A stretch of DNA of 64,000 nt, from contig JAAYVB010000025.1 of assembly GCA_012517405.1 (NCBI GenBank), positions 62,001 through 126,000 on the forward strand, given 5' to 3'. The position numbers were made by a program, and so were the translations under genes. This document shows, in pieces, positions 36,131 through 45,295 of this stretch (the first letter of the stretch is position 1; each line of letters opens with the position of its first letter). The notes below the pieces were generated by a model that saw only the letters and a program-made list of their open reading frames with translations, had not been told where the DNA came from and searched no databases. The stretch comes from Propionibacterium sp. (GTDB taxonomy: Bacteria; Actinomycetota; Actinomycetes; Propionibacteriales; Propionibacteriaceae).

Positions 36131-36162
36131 AAAGTTGAGTCGCGACTCCGCAAGATCAACTT
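36131..36162 (-). promoter_or_regulatory. Second HAIR-like inverted repeat
   Basis: AAAGTTGA (36131-36138) and TCAACTT (36156-36162) are inverted arms around GTCGCGACTC. GAGTCGCGACTC is itself palindromic. It resembles a degenerate second HspR site with non-standard spacing. Confidence 0.45.
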
Positions 36163-36244
36163 GCCATTGGTCAGTTGTGCCCGTGCCCGGGCAGCACAGC
36201 CACACCTGAACTCGGAATGAACAGTCGTCAGAGCCGCCAGCGGC

Positions 36245-36664
36245 TCAGCGGCGCGTGCCGCGAGGACGAACGACCTTGCGGGCCTGCCAATCGGGGCAGA
36301 CCTCGATCACGGTGGTGAGCGCCATCCCCGCTGTCGTTGCCCCCTCATCGATATCGGCCGGGTCGACGTAGCCCGGACGCCCGATCTTGGGGGTAAGCAC
36401 ACAGATCCAGCCGGTATCCGACAGATCGCGCTGAGCGTCGACGAGCGCATCGGCCACATCAGCATCATCGCGCTGCCACAGCAGCACCAAATCGACGGCT
36501 TCGACGGCGTCCTCGATCAGCTCGCCATCGATCACATCCATGATTTCGTCACGCAGGTCCTGGTCGACGTCATCGTCCCAGCCCAGCTCTTGAACGACCA
36601 TTCCTTCGTGCAGTCCAAGCTGGTCGATACCGTTCGATCCTGGCCGCTGAGGGGATACCACCAT
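36245..36664 (-). CDS. DUF3052 family protein
   Basis: A 139-residue acidic protein of the actinobacterial DUF3052 family. Typical blocks are LGLHEGMVVQELGWDDDVD, VDLVLLWQRDDADVADAL, and SDTGWICVLTPKIGRPGYVDP. Function is unknown. In other actinobacteria the gene is a neighbour of aceE, as it is here (0.8 kb away). GGAGGA abuts the ATG at 36664. Confidence 0.88.
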   Translation of the reverse strand: MVVSPQRPGSNGIDQLGLHEGMVVQELGWDDDVDQDLRDEIMDVIDGELIEDAVEAVDLVLLWQRDDADVADALVDAQRDLSDTGWICVLTPKIGRPGYVDPADIDEGATTAGMALTTVIEVCPDWQARKVVRPRGTRR

Positions 36665-36805
36665 TCCTCCACTTCACCACACAACTGCTGACCACGCCAA
36701 CCGGCGTCTGACACCAGATTGCCAGACGCAGCCCGACCGACGCATGCGGGCGCCCCACCCTCACAGGTAGCAGTCTTTCACTGCTCCGGACGGCACAATG
36801 GCTAC

Positions 36806-37351
36806 ATGACGAAGCTGACCTACTACACGGCCACTACGCTCGACGGTTTTCTTGCGGACCCCGATGATTCTCTTGCCTGGCTGCTGCGTCAACAGATCGA
36901 CGATGACGGTCCCTTCAACTACGGGCAGTTCATCGCGGGCATCGGCGCGATCGTCATGGGATCGACCACCTACGAGTGGGTGCTGCGCAACGATCCCGAG
37001 CCCTGGTCCTACACGGTGCCGGCCTGGGTCCTGACGTCGCGCGTGCTCGACATCCCTGAGGGTGCGGATGTGCGACTGGCTTCCGGCGACGTGCGGACCG
37101 TCTATTCCCGGATGGTCGAAGCAGCAGGCGGACGGGATCTGTGGGTGGTGGGCGGGGGCAACCTCGCCGGCCAGTTCGCCGACGCCGGCCTGCTGGACGA
37201 GATCATCGTCTCGATTGCACCGGTGACCCTCGGGTCAGGCAAGCCACTGCTCCCCCGTCGCCTCGACTTGAGGCTGGCCGAAACCAGTCGCAACAGAGCC
37301 TTCGTCTGCGCCCGCTACCAGGTCCTCGGCCGGCTCCGCGAGGATCGCTGA
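36806..37351 (+). CDS. Dihydrofolate reductase-family protein (RibD C-terminal domain)
   Basis: A 181-residue Rossmann-like reductase of the RibD_C/DHFR superfamily. It begins TKLTYYTATTLDGFLADPDDS and has GAIVMGSTTYEW, the NADPH-binding DLWVVGGGNLAGQFADAGLLDE, and ends with a RYQVLG strand. These stand-alone proteins are NADPH reductases of unknown substrate; it is not the housekeeping folA by sequence. ATG 36806 is chosen because the fold begins directly after it. Confidence 0.85.
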   Translation: MTKLTYYTATTLDGFLADPDDSLAWLLRQQIDDDGPFNYGQFIAGIGAIVMGSTTYEWVLRNDPEPWSYTVPAWVLTSRVLDIPEGADVRLASGDVRTVYSRMVEAAGGRDLWVVGGGNLAGQFADAGLLDEIIVSIAPVTLGSGKPLLPRRLDLRLAETSRNRAFVCARYQVLGRLREDR

Positions 37352-37366
37352 CACCACAAAGACAAG

Positions 37367-37410
37367 ACGCCGGCGGTGCTGCCTCCGGAGAAGAACCGCA
37401 CCGCCGGCGT
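37367..37410. terminator. Bidirectional terminator between reductase and aceE genes
   Basis: ACGCCGGCGGTGC pairs with GCACCGCCGGCGT around an 18-base loop, between two convergent genes. Confidence 0.85.
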
Positions 37411-37445
37411 TGATCGATCATTGCGACCGGGTCGCGAGCATCGGG

Positions 37446-40190
37446 TTACGCGTCGCCACCCACCTCGCCGGAAGAACCCGCGTTGACATTGTTCAGCTGG
37501 TAGCGGTCGATCGCCTGACGCACGACCTCACGCGGCAGTTCACCGCGATCGGCCAGCGCCTGCAGCGCGCGCACCGTGATGGACGGACCATCAATGCGCA
37601 GGTGCCGGCGTGCCGCCGCCCGGGTATCCGAGAAACCGAAGCCATCGGCACCCAGCGGGTAGTAGTCGGTCGGCACCCACGCGCGGATCTGTTCGTGAAC
37701 CGCACGCATGAAGTCGCTCACCGCGACCGCCGGGCCTTGGCGCCCGGCCAGCTTCTGGGTGACGAACGGCACTCGTCGTTCGGCCTCCGGGTTGATGAAG
37801 GCCTCCTCGTCGCAGGCACGGCCGTCGCGGGCCAGCTCATTCCAGCTGGTCACCGACCAGACATCCGATTCGACGCCCCAGTCGTTCTTCAGCAGCTGCT
37901 GGGCTTCCAGCGCCCACGGCACGCCGACACCGGACGCGAGCAGCTGGGCGCGCTTGTCACCCTCGCCACCTTCCGAGATCAGGTGAATGCCGCGACGAAT
38001 GCCCTCGGCGTCGACATTCTCGGGCTCGGCCGGCTGCAGCATCGGCTCGTTGTAGACCGTCAGGTAGTAGGCGACATCCTCGGGCTTGTCCCCGTACATG
38101 CGGCGCAGGCCGTCCTCGACGATGTAGCCGATCTCATAGCCATAGGCCGGGTCGTAGCTGACAATGCCCTCATTGGTCGAGGTCAGGATGTGCGAATGCC
38201 CATCCATGTGCTGGGTACCCTCGCCGGTCAGCGTGGTCTTGCCGGCCGTGGCGCCGATGTAGAAGCCTCGCGCCAACTGGTCGGCGGCGGCCCACCACAT
38301 GTCGGCGGTGCGCTGGATACCGAACATCGAGTAGAAGATGTAGATCGGGATCATCGGCTGGCCGTGGGTGGCGTAGCTGGTGCCGACCGCCGTGAACGCC
38401 GCCGTGGCACCGGCCTCATTGATGCCGACGTGCATGATCTGGCCGTTGGTGGCTTCGCGGTAGCTCAGCATCAGGTCATGATCGACCGGCGTGTACTGCT
38501 GACCGTTCGCGTTGTAGATCTTGATCGTCGGGAAGAACGAGTCCATGCCGAACGTGCGGGCCTCGTCCGGGATGATCGGGACGATGAACGGCGCAAGGCC
38601 GCGATCGCGCAACAGATCCTTCAGCAGACGCACGAAGGCCATCGTGGTCGCGACCTTCTGGTTGCCCGAGCCCTTGCGGGTGGCCTTGTACGCCTTCTCG
38701 TCGGGCAACTGCAGCTTCTTGCTGGGTTCACCGCGCCGCTCCGGGACGAATCCGCCCAGCTCGCGGCGACGCTCCAGCAGGTACTGGATTGCCGGGCTGG
38801 ACGGACCGGGGTTGTAGTACGGCGGCTGGTAGGGATCAGCTTCCAGCACCTCATCGGAGACCGGGATGTTACAGCGGTCGCGCAGGCCCTTGAGGTCGTC
38901 GATCGCCAGCTTCTTCATCTGATGAGTCGCATTGCGGCCAGCGAAGTGGCTGCCGAGGAAGTAACCCTTGATGGTGTGCGCCAGGATGACGGTCGGCCCA
39001 CCGGTGTAGTCGGTGGCTGCCTTGTAGGCGTTGTAGATCTTCGCGTAGTCCAGGCCGCCACGGCGCAGGGCCCAGATCTGATCGTCGGTCCAGTCCGCGA
39101 CCATCGCAGCCGTGCGGGGGTCACGCCCGAAGAAATGCTCACGTACGTATGCGCCGTCGTTGGCCTTGAAGGTCTGGAAGTCACCGTCACGCGTGGTGTT
39201 CATCACGTTGACCAGCGCGCCCTCGGTGTCGTTCTCGAGCAGCGGATCCCAGTTGGCACCCCAGACGAGTTTGATGACATTCCAGCCGGCGCCACGGAAG
39301 AACGACTCCAGCTCCTGGATGATCTTGCCGTTGCCGCGCACCGGGCCGTCCAGACGCTGCAGATTGCAGTTGATCACGAAGGTGAGGTTGTCGAGGCCCT
39401 CATTGGTGGCCAGCTGCAGCGCACCGCGCGACTCGACCTCGTCCATCTCACCGTCGCCGAGGAACGCCCAGACGTGCTGCTGGCTGGTGTCCTTGATGCC
39501 CCGGTTCTCCAGGTAGCGGTTGAAGGACGCCTGGTAGATCGCGTTGATCGGGCCGATGCCCATGGAGACGGTCGGGAACTCCCAGAAGTCGGGCATCCGG
39601 CGCGGGTGCGGGTAACTCGGCAGCCCGCGGCCACCCATGGGGCGGCTGTATTCCTGACGGAAGCCGTCGAGGTCGTTTTCGGTGAGTCGTCCTTCGAGCA
39701 GCGCTCGGGCGTACATGCCTGGCGAGGCGTGGCCCTGGAAGAAGACCTGATCGCCCCCACCCGGATGATCCTTGCCACGCCAGAAGTGCATCAGGCCGAC
39801 CTCGTACAAGGTGGCTGCCGAGGCATAGCTGGCGATGTGGCCACCGACACCGACACCGGGACGCTGCTGGCGATGCACCTGAATGGCCGCATTCCAGCGG
39901 AGCATATGGCGAACCTTCTGCTCCAGATCGGGATCGCCGGGGTACGGCACTTCCTTCGACTTCGGGATGGTATTGACGTAGTCGGTCGACACCAGCGAGG
40001 GAACGCCGATGCGCTGATCACGGGCTCGTTCGTTGAGCCGGAGCATGACGTAGCGGGCCCGGTTGCGTCCACCTGATTCAATCAGCCCATCCAGTGACTC
40101 CAACCACTCATTGGTCTCGTCGACATCAGTGTCCGGGAGGTTGGTAGGAAGGCCATTAAGCAGGGGGCCGGGTTGCTCGCGAGGGATCAC
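37446..40190 (-). CDS. aceE: Pyruvate dehydrogenase E1 component, homodimeric type
   Basis: A 914-residue thiamine-diphosphate enzyme that decarboxylates pyruvate and passes the acetyl group to E2 lipoate. The ThDP-binding motif starts GDGE at 245-248 in [16 protein letters not shown] and ends with the asparagine-containing [11 protein letters not shown]. Other AceE features are [17 protein letters not shown] and the C-terminal [16 protein letters not shown]. It starts with GTG at 40190 preceded by GAAAGGACC. Length fits the AceE family of actinobacteria, where it works in the PDH/ODH supercomplex. E2 and E3 are not in the window. Confidence 0.97.
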   Translation of the reverse strand: MIPREQPGPLLNGLPTNLPDTDVDETNEWLESLDGLIESGGRNRARYVMLRLNERARDQRIGVPSLVSTDYVNTIPKSKEVPYPGDPDLEQKVRHMLRWNAAIQVHRQQRPGVGVGGHIASYASAATLYEVGLMHFWRGKDHPGGGDQVFFQGHASPGMYARALLEGRLTENDLDGFRQEYSRPMGGRGLPSYPHPRRMPDFWEFPTVSMGIGPINAIYQASFNRYLENRGIKDTSQQHVWAFLGDGEMDEVESRGALQLATNEGLDNLTFVINCNLQRLDGPVRGNGKIIQELESFFRGAGWNVIKLVWGANWDPLLENDTEGALVNVMNTTRDGDFQTFKANDGAYVREHFFGRDPRTAAMVADWTDDQIWALRRGGLDYAKIYNAYKAATDYTGGPTVILAHTIKGYFLGSHFAGRNATHQMKKLAIDDLKGLRDRCNIPVSDEVLEADPYQPPYYNPGPSSPAIQYLLERRRELGGFVPERRGEPSKKLQLPDEKAYKATRKGSGNQKVATTMAFVRLLKDLLRDRGLAPFIVPIIPDEARTFGMDSFFPTIKIYNANGQQYTPVDHDLMLSYREATNGQIMHVGINEAGATAAFTAVGTSYATHGQPMIPIYIFYSMFGIQRTADMWWAAADQLARGFYIGATAGKTTLTGEGTQHMDGHSHILTSTNEGIVSYDPAYGYEIGYIVEDGLRRMYGDKPEDVAYYLTVYNEPMLQPAEPENVDAEGIRRGIHLISEGGEGDKRAQLLASGVGVPWALEAQQLLKNDWGVESDVWSVTSWNELARDGRACDEEAFINPEAERRVPFVTQKLAGRQGPAVAVSDFMRAVHEQIRAWVPTDYYPLGADGFGFSDTRAAARRHLRIDGPSITVRALQALADRGELPREVVRQAIDRYQLNNVNAGSSGEVGGDA

Positions 40191-40466
40191 GCTGAGGTCC
40201 TTTCAAGTCACGACAGATGTCACTTCAACACCAGCTACACCCGCAATCTTCCCGCGAACCGCTTGTTTTCGCCAGGAGTCCGGCGATCCCGCCCACAGCA
40301 TCGCGATGGCCGGTCGGCCGAACCTGGCCCGCCTGCTGCAACGCTTGGCAATAACCAGGGGCGAACCGAATCCATCACGGTAGAATCCGGGCATACAGCC
40401 GCGGCGCGAGCGAAGCCGACGATGCATAGCAGGCGCCGGTTCACGATCTCGAAAGGCAGCATAATA
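40191..40466. promoter_or_regulatory. Divergent promoter region of aceE and PfkB-kinase genes
   Basis: This non-coding spacer carries a good -10 for the kinase gene, TAGAAT at 40381-40386, without a convincing -35. No conserved operator or riboswitch was recognised. Confidence 0.35.
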
Positions 40467-41540
40467 ATGAAACTCCGTGAGGACGCCGAATGGTCGCTCG
40501 TCATTCCGACCAGCATGGGTATCCGTATCTGTCCTGAGGACGCACAGCCCGTGCAGACCGCGAACCGCTTCACCATGCAGGTGACCTCGGCGGAGAGCAA
40601 CGTCGGTTCGATCGCCAGCTACCTCGGCCAGCCGGTGAAGATTCTCACCAACTTCGTTCAGGGCAGCCCGATCTCACTGATGATCAAGTCGAACCTGGCC
40701 TCGCGCTTCATGGATTTCGAGGGTCCTGATCTGCCGCAGGGCGGAGCTTGGGGCTACCGCCACCAGTTCAACATCGCCGACTCCGGCTACGGCAATCGTG
40801 GCGCGCGGGTCTGGAACGACCGCGCCGGTGAGGTCGGGCTGCAGTTGGACGCCAAGGACTTCGACCTCGAGCGCATCTTCGGCGACGAGGGCGCGAAGAT
40901 CGTCCATATGTCGGGCCTGATCGCCGCGTTGTCACCCAAGACCCTGCAGTTCTGCCTGGACATCGCTCACGCCGCCAAGAAGCATGGCGCCGCAGTCAGC
41001 TTCGACCTCAACTTCCGCGCTTCCTTCTGGAAGGGACGTGAGGAGGAGCTGCGCGCGGGCTTCACCGAGATCGCCAACAACTGCTCCATCCTGATCGGCA
41101 ACGAGGAGGACTTCCAGCTGGCACTCGGCCTGGAGGGCCCGGAGGCCGGTGGCAAGGGCATCGGCGCGAAGATCGAGGGCTTCAAGGCCATGATCAACAC
41201 GGCCCACGAGCGTTTCCCCGGCGTCGAGGTCTTCGCCACGACGCTGCGTGAGGTCGTCAACGCCAACCATCATCTGTGGGGCGCGATTCTGTGGGCGGGC
41301 GGCGAGTTCTATGTCGCAGAGCCCCGTGACATCGGCGTGCTCGACCGCATCGGTGGCGGCGACTCGACCGTCGGCGGCATCCTCTACGGTCTGATCAAGG
41401 GCTGGGAGCCCGAGAAGTGCCTGCAGTTCGGCTGGGCATCCGGCGCGATCACCACCACCTTCCTGACCGACTACGCCGTGCCTGCCGACGAGGAGCAGAT
41501 CTGGTCCGTCTGGGAGGGCAACGCTCGCATCAAGCGCTGA
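40467..41540 (+). CDS. PfkB-family carbohydrate kinase (KDG kinase-like)
   Basis: A 357-residue ribokinase-fold enzyme. The substrate-side SAESNVGSIASYLG lies at 41-54, and the catalytic DRIGGGDSTVGG at 293-304 puts the base at Asp299 (family GAGD written as GGGD). ISFDLNFRAS-like VSFDLNFRASFW is characteristic of 2-dehydro-3-deoxygluconate kinases. It is probably a sugar or sugar-acid kinase, with the substrate uncertain. ATG at 40467 has GAAAGG about ten bases upstream. The gene stands alone opposite aceE. Confidence 0.85.
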   Translation: MKLREDAEWSLVIPTSMGIRICPEDAQPVQTANRFTMQVTSAESNVGSIASYLGQPVKILTNFVQGSPISLMIKSNLASRFMDFEGPDLPQGGAWGYRHQFNIADSGYGNRGARVWNDRAGEVGLQLDAKDFDLERIFGDEGAKIVHMSGLIAALSPKTLQFCLDIAHAAKKHGAAVSFDLNFRASFWKGREEELRAGFTEIANNCSILIGNEEDFQLALGLEGPEAGGKGIGAKIEGFKAMINTAHERFPGVEVFATTLREVVNANHHLWGAILWAGGEFYVAEPRDIGVLDRIGGGDSTVGGILYGLIKGWEPEKCLQFGWASGAITTTFLTDYAVPADEEQIWSVWEGNARIKR

Positions 41541-41555
41541 GCCTTCTTGCGATTC

Positions 41556-41594
41556 GAGCCCCGGTGCGCGCCAGCGGCCGGGGCTCGGTCTTTC
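41556..41594 (+). terminator. Intrinsic terminator after the PfkB kinase gene
   Basis: GAGCCCCGG and CCGGGGCTC pair around a 13-base loop and are followed by GGTCTTTC. Confidence 0.75.
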
Positions 41595-41656
41595 AATACG
41601 CGTACCGATCGCCGCACCGCGGTAGAGTGCCCGGCAGATAGATGCCAGGAGGTTCA

Positions 41657-42868
41657 ATGGCCGTGAAAGCCCCGGCGAGTGCCGGCAGGTCGTTCGTACC
41701 TGCCGCCCGCACCCGTTCCGCCATTGCCAAGAGACTGGCCGCCCAGGCCGGCCGGATGAGCACGGCGGTCGTCGCGGAGATGGAGATCCGCCACCCCTGG
41801 TATTCGGATCTGAGCGCCGAGGAGCGTTCCTGGGTGAGCATGGTCGCCAACGAGGGCATCAACGGATTCGTCGACTGGTTCGCCGACGATGCCGAGTCCG
41901 ATCTCGACCCGGCTCGGATCTTCAACGTCGCGCCGCGTTCCCTCACTCGCAAGATCAACCTGCACCAGACGGTCGATCTGATACGCACCACGATCGATGT
42001 GGTGGAGGCGCAAATCGGTCAACTGATGCCGCGAGGTGACCGTGCCGTGCTGCAGACCGCCATCCTGCACTATTCGCGAGAGATCGCTTTCGCTGCGGCC
42101 GAGGTCTACGCGCGAGCGGCCGAATCCCGGGGCAGCTGGGACGAGCGGATCGAGGCGCTCATCGTGGACGCGGTGGTGCGGGCCGACTCGAACGAAGACC
42201 TGTTGTCTCGGGCGTCCACGCTGGGCTGGCACTCGCAGGCGCCGGTGGTGGTTGCGATCGGGGCGATGTCGGACGACGAGGACTTCGGCGGGCTGCGCAA
42301 GGACGCCGAGCGCCTCGGGCTGGTGGCCATGGCTGCGCTGCACGGCGATCGGCTGGTGGTCGTGCTGTCGCCCACCTCGCCGGATGCCGAGCCCGATCAG
42401 CAGGCCAGCATCGGCTGGCTGGAATCGCTGGCCGCGCACTTCGGATCCGGCCCGATCGTGGTGGGGCCGCCGGTCGCCGGATTGATGCGAGCCTCCGAGT
42501 CGGCCCGCGCCGCCCTGTCGGGTGCGCGCTCTGCGAAGGCATGGCCGGAAGGGCCACGAGTGCTGACCGCCCGCGATCTGCTGCCCGAACGAGCGCTGGC
42601 TGGCAACGGCCAGGCACGCCGCGAACTCGTGGAGTCGGTCTACAAGCCGTTACTGGCCGCCGGCGGCGACCTGCTGGAAACCTGCGTCAGCTTCGGTGAC
42701 CAGGGCGGCTCGGTCGAAGCCACCGCCCGGGCCCTGTTCGTCCACCCCAATACTGTGCGCTACCGCCTCAAACGCATCGCCGAGGTGACCGGCTACTCCC
42801 CCAGCGCGCCCCGGGAGGCCTATGTGCTGCGGCTGGCCATCACTTTGGGACGTCAGCACAGCAATTAG
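41657..42868 (+). CDS. fasR: FasR-like (PucR-type HTH) regulator of fatty acid synthesis
   Basis: A 403-residue regulator with a C-terminal PucR-type helix-turn-helix (about 345-395: ETCVSFGDQGGSVEATARAL, then HPNTVRYRLKRIAEVTG) and a central GGDEF-like/CdaR module. In Streptomyces FasR (SCO2386) lies immediately before fabD-fabH-acpP-fabF and activates that operon; the same order is found here, which supports the name. AGGAGG at 41647-41652 fixes the ATG at 41657. A 102-base gap precedes fabD and probably holds its binding site. Confidence 0.85.
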   Translation: MAVKAPASAGRSFVPAARTRSAIAKRLAAQAGRMSTAVVAEMEIRHPWYSDLSAEERSWVSMVANEGINGFVDWFADDAESDLDPARIFNVAPRSLTRKINLHQTVDLIRTTIDVVEAQIGQLMPRGDRAVLQTAILHYSREIAFAAAEVYARAAESRGSWDERIEALIVDAVVRADSNEDLLSRASTLGWHSQAPVVVAIGAMSDDEDFGGLRKDAERLGLVAMAALHGDRLVVVLSPTSPDAEPDQQASIGWLESLAAHFGSGPIVVGPPVAGLMRASESARAALSGARSAKAWPEGPRVLTARDLLPERALAGNGQARRELVESVYKPLLAAGGDLLETCVSFGDQGGSVEATARALFVHPNTVRYRLKRIAEVTGYSPSAPREAYVLRLAITLGRQHSN

Positions 42869-42970
42869 GACGAAGATCAGCTCTGGTTTGTAGATTACGC
42901 ACAATGTCGGTGCGCCAAATTCGTCACGCGGCGCACATGCTCCTTCCGGCCGACCGGGCAGGATGTAAGG

Positions 42971-43906
42971 GTGCTTGTTATCGCCGCTCCCGGCCAGGGC
43001 GCCCAGACGCCCGGCTTCCTCTCCGAATGGTTGAAGATCACCAGCTTCGCTGACCGACTCACCTGGCTGTCCGCCGTGGTCGGTCTCGATCTGGCGCACT
43101 ACGGAACCGAAGCCGATGCCGACACCATCCGCGATACCGCGATCGCCCAGCCACTGCTGGTCGCCTCGGCTCTCGCCATCGCCCACGAGCTTTTCCCGGA
43201 CGCCGAATACGGCTGCGGGCCCGCAGACATCGTCGCCGGACACTCGGTCGGAGAGATCGGCGCCGCCGCTTTGACCGGTGCGATCAACCCGGAAGCCGCG
43301 ATGGTCTTCGTCCGCGAGCGTGGCCAGGCCATGGCCGCCGCCTCAGCGGTGCAGCCCACCGGGATGTCTGCGGTCATCGCCGGCAAGCCGGACGAGGTGC
43401 TGGCCGCGATCGAGGCTGCCGGGCTCACCCCCGCGAACTACAACGGATCCGGCCAGATCGTCGCGGCCGGCACCCTCGAGCAGTTGAAGACCCTCGAGGA
43501 CAATCCCCCGGCCCGTGCTCGAGTCATCCCGCTGTCGGTCGCCGGCGCCTTCCACACCGTTCACATGGCCCCCGCATCGCGGCGTCTCCGGCTGCTCGCG
43601 GAATCCATCGGTACGGCGCGACCGGTCACCCGACTGCTGTCGAACCGCGATGGCGCCGTGGTCGAATCCGGCGCCGAATACCTGGACCGTATGGTCGATC
43701 AGGTCACCAGCCCGGTGCGCTGGGACCTGTGCATGGACACCATGGCTTCCCTGGGAACCACCGGGCTGCTCGAGTTGGCTCCGGCCGGAACCCTGACGGG
43801 TATCGCCAAGCGGAACCTGAAGGGCGTCGAGCTGTTCAACCTGAACACCCCCGATCAACTGGACGACGCCCGCGATTTCTGCGCGCGTCACTCCGAAGCG
43901 AAATGA
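42971..43906 (+). CDS. fabD: Malonyl-CoA:ACP transacylase FabD
   Basis: A 311-residue transacylase that loads malonyl groups onto ACP. It opens LVIAAPGQGAQTPGF, the nucleophile Ser92 lies in GHSVGE, and the catalytic histidine is in the SVAGAFHTVHM segment near 196. It begins with GTG at 42971 and its TGA overlaps the fabH start (ATGA). Confidence 0.96.
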   Translation: MLVIAAPGQGAQTPGFLSEWLKITSFADRLTWLSAVVGLDLAHYGTEADADTIRDTAIAQPLLVASALAIAHELFPDAEYGCGPADIVAGHSVGEIGAAALTGAINPEAAMVFVRERGQAMAAASAVQPTGMSAVIAGKPDEVLAAIEAAGLTPANYNGSGQIVAAGTLEQLKTLEDNPPARARVIPLSVAGAFHTVHMAPASRRLRLLAESIGTARPVTRLLSNRDGAVVESGAEYLDRMVDQVTSPVRWDLCMDTMASLGTTGLLELAPAGTLTGIAKRNLKGVELFNLNTPDQLDDARDFCARHSEAK

Positions 43907-44907
43907 GGAAAATGAGCTCGCCTATCAAAGCCTCGCAAGGCTCGGCCTACTCCCGGATTCTGGGGGTGGGCGGCGCCCGCGGCAACCGCGTTGTCGACAA
44001 CGCCGAGATGTGCACCATCATCGATTCCTCGGACGAATGGATTCAACAACGCACCGGCATCATCGAGCGCCGCTGGGTCGATGATTCGCAGAACACCTTG
44101 TCGCTGGCCACCGAGGCAGCCCGCAAGGCCCTCGACCGCTCGGGAGTGCCGACCGACCAGATCGATGCGGTCTTGGTCAGCTCGGTTTCCAATCACCGCC
44201 GGTTCCCCTCGCTAGCAGTGCAGGTAGCATCCGAATTCGGGCTGCCGAACCCGGCCGCCACCGACCTCAGCGCCGCCTGCGCCGGCTTCTGCTATGGGGT
44301 GAGCCTCGCCGACTCCATGGTGCGCGCCGGCTCCGCCCACTACGTGCTCGTGGTCGGCGTCGAGGTGCTGAGCGAACAGACCGACTACACCGATCGTTCC
44401 ACCGCCTTCCTGTTCGGCGATGGCGCAGGCGCCGCAGTCATCGGCCCCTCGGATACGCCGGCCATCGGCCCGGTCGTATGGGGCTCGGAGATCAACACCG
44501 CCGAGATCATTCACTCCGACGATTTCGACGTCGCTGCGGCCGGCGGTTTCAGCCCGAAGATCCACATGGAGGGCAACAAGGTTTTCCGCTGGGCGACCAC
44601 CTACATCGTCGAGAAGACCGTGGAAACCCTCGAGGTGGCAGGTCTGAAGCCCGACGAGCTCGACGTCTTCATCCCCCACCAGGCGAACAATCGCATCACC
44701 GATGCCATGCTGCGCCGCCTCAAGCTGCCGGAAAGCGTCGTGGTCAGCCGCGACATCAAGCACATGGGAAATGCGTCGGCGGCTTCCGTCCCGATCGCCA
44801 TGGAGGCCCTGCTCGAATCCGGCGAGGCCAAGTCCGGCGACAATGCCCTGATCATCGGCTTCGGCGCCGGGCTGGTCTATGCCGGCCAGGTCGTCGTCCT
44901 GCCCTGA
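43903..44907 (+). CDS. fabH: 3-oxoacyl-ACP synthase III FabH
   Basis: A 334-residue condensing enzyme that starts chains from acyl-CoA and malonyl-ACP. The Cys-His-Asn triad is visible: Cys126 in DLSAACAGFC, the histidine in FIPHQANNRI, and the asparagine in MGNASAAS. ATG 43903 overlaps the fabD stop; ATG 43912 is an alternative. FabH selects branched or straight primers in actinobacteria. Confidence 0.96.
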   Translation: MRKMSSPIKASQGSAYSRILGVGGARGNRVVDNAEMCTIIDSSDEWIQQRTGIIERRWVDDSQNTLSLATEAARKALDRSGVPTDQIDAVLVSSVSNHRRFPSLAVQVASEFGLPNPAATDLSAACAGFCYGVSLADSMVRAGSAHYVLVVGVEVLSEQTDYTDRSTAFLFGDGAGAAVIGPSDTPAIGPVVWGSEINTAEIIHSDDFDVAAAGGFSPKIHMEGNKVFRWATTYIVEKTVETLEVAGLKPDELDVFIPHQANNRITDAMLRRLKLPESVVVSRDIKHMGNASAASVPIAMEALLESGEAKSGDNALIIGFGAGLVYAGQVVVLP

Positions 44908-44969
44908 TATACCCTCCGATACAGCCCGATTCATACAATGCCATCCAGGCCAACAGAAAGGACCACATC

Positions 44970-45215
44970 ATGGCCACCACCGAGGAAATCCGTTCGCAGC
45001 TCGCCGACATCGTCAACGACGTTGCTGGTGTCGATCAGGACGATGTGCAGCTCGAGAAGAGCTTCGTGGACGATCTGGACGTCGACTCGCTGTCGATGGT
45101 CGAGATCATCTACGCCTGCGAAGAGACCTTCAACATCTCGATTCCCGATGAGGACTCGAAGTCGCTGAAGTCCGTTGGCGACGCCGTCTCCTACATCGAG
45201 CGCGCGCAGAACTGA
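44970..45215 (+). CDS. acpP: Acyl carrier protein
   Basis: An 81-residue acidic four-helix carrier. Ser40 in DVDSLSMVE carries the 4'-phosphopantetheine arm. AAAGGACC precedes the ATG. It lies between fabH and fabF, and a strong hairpin follows. Confidence 0.97.
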   Translation: MATTEEIRSQLADIVNDVAGVDQDDVQLEKSFVDDLDVDSLSMVEIIYACEETFNISIPDEDSKSLKSVGDAVSYIERAQN

Positions 45216-45230
45216 GCTACCGCCATCTCC

Positions 45231-45263
45231 GGCCCACACCTGACCTCATGGACAGTGTGGGCC
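45231..45263 (+). promoter_or_regulatory. Hairpin between acpP and fabF
   Basis: GGCCCACAC (45231-45239) and GTGTGGGCC (45255-45263) form a perfect nine-base stem. No T run follows, so it is more likely a partial terminator or 3'-stabilising stem than a full stop. Confidence 0.6.
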
Positions 45264-45295
45264 AGTCCATCAACCATTTTCATCCAGGAGCCTCA

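Noticed and set aside
37410..40076. Very long open frame (888 codons) on the plus strand
   Set aside because: It lies entirely antisense to aceE, whose motifs and length are unambiguous. Its predicted product is rich in Arg, His, Val and Asp as expected from the mirror of GC-rich codons and has no domain.
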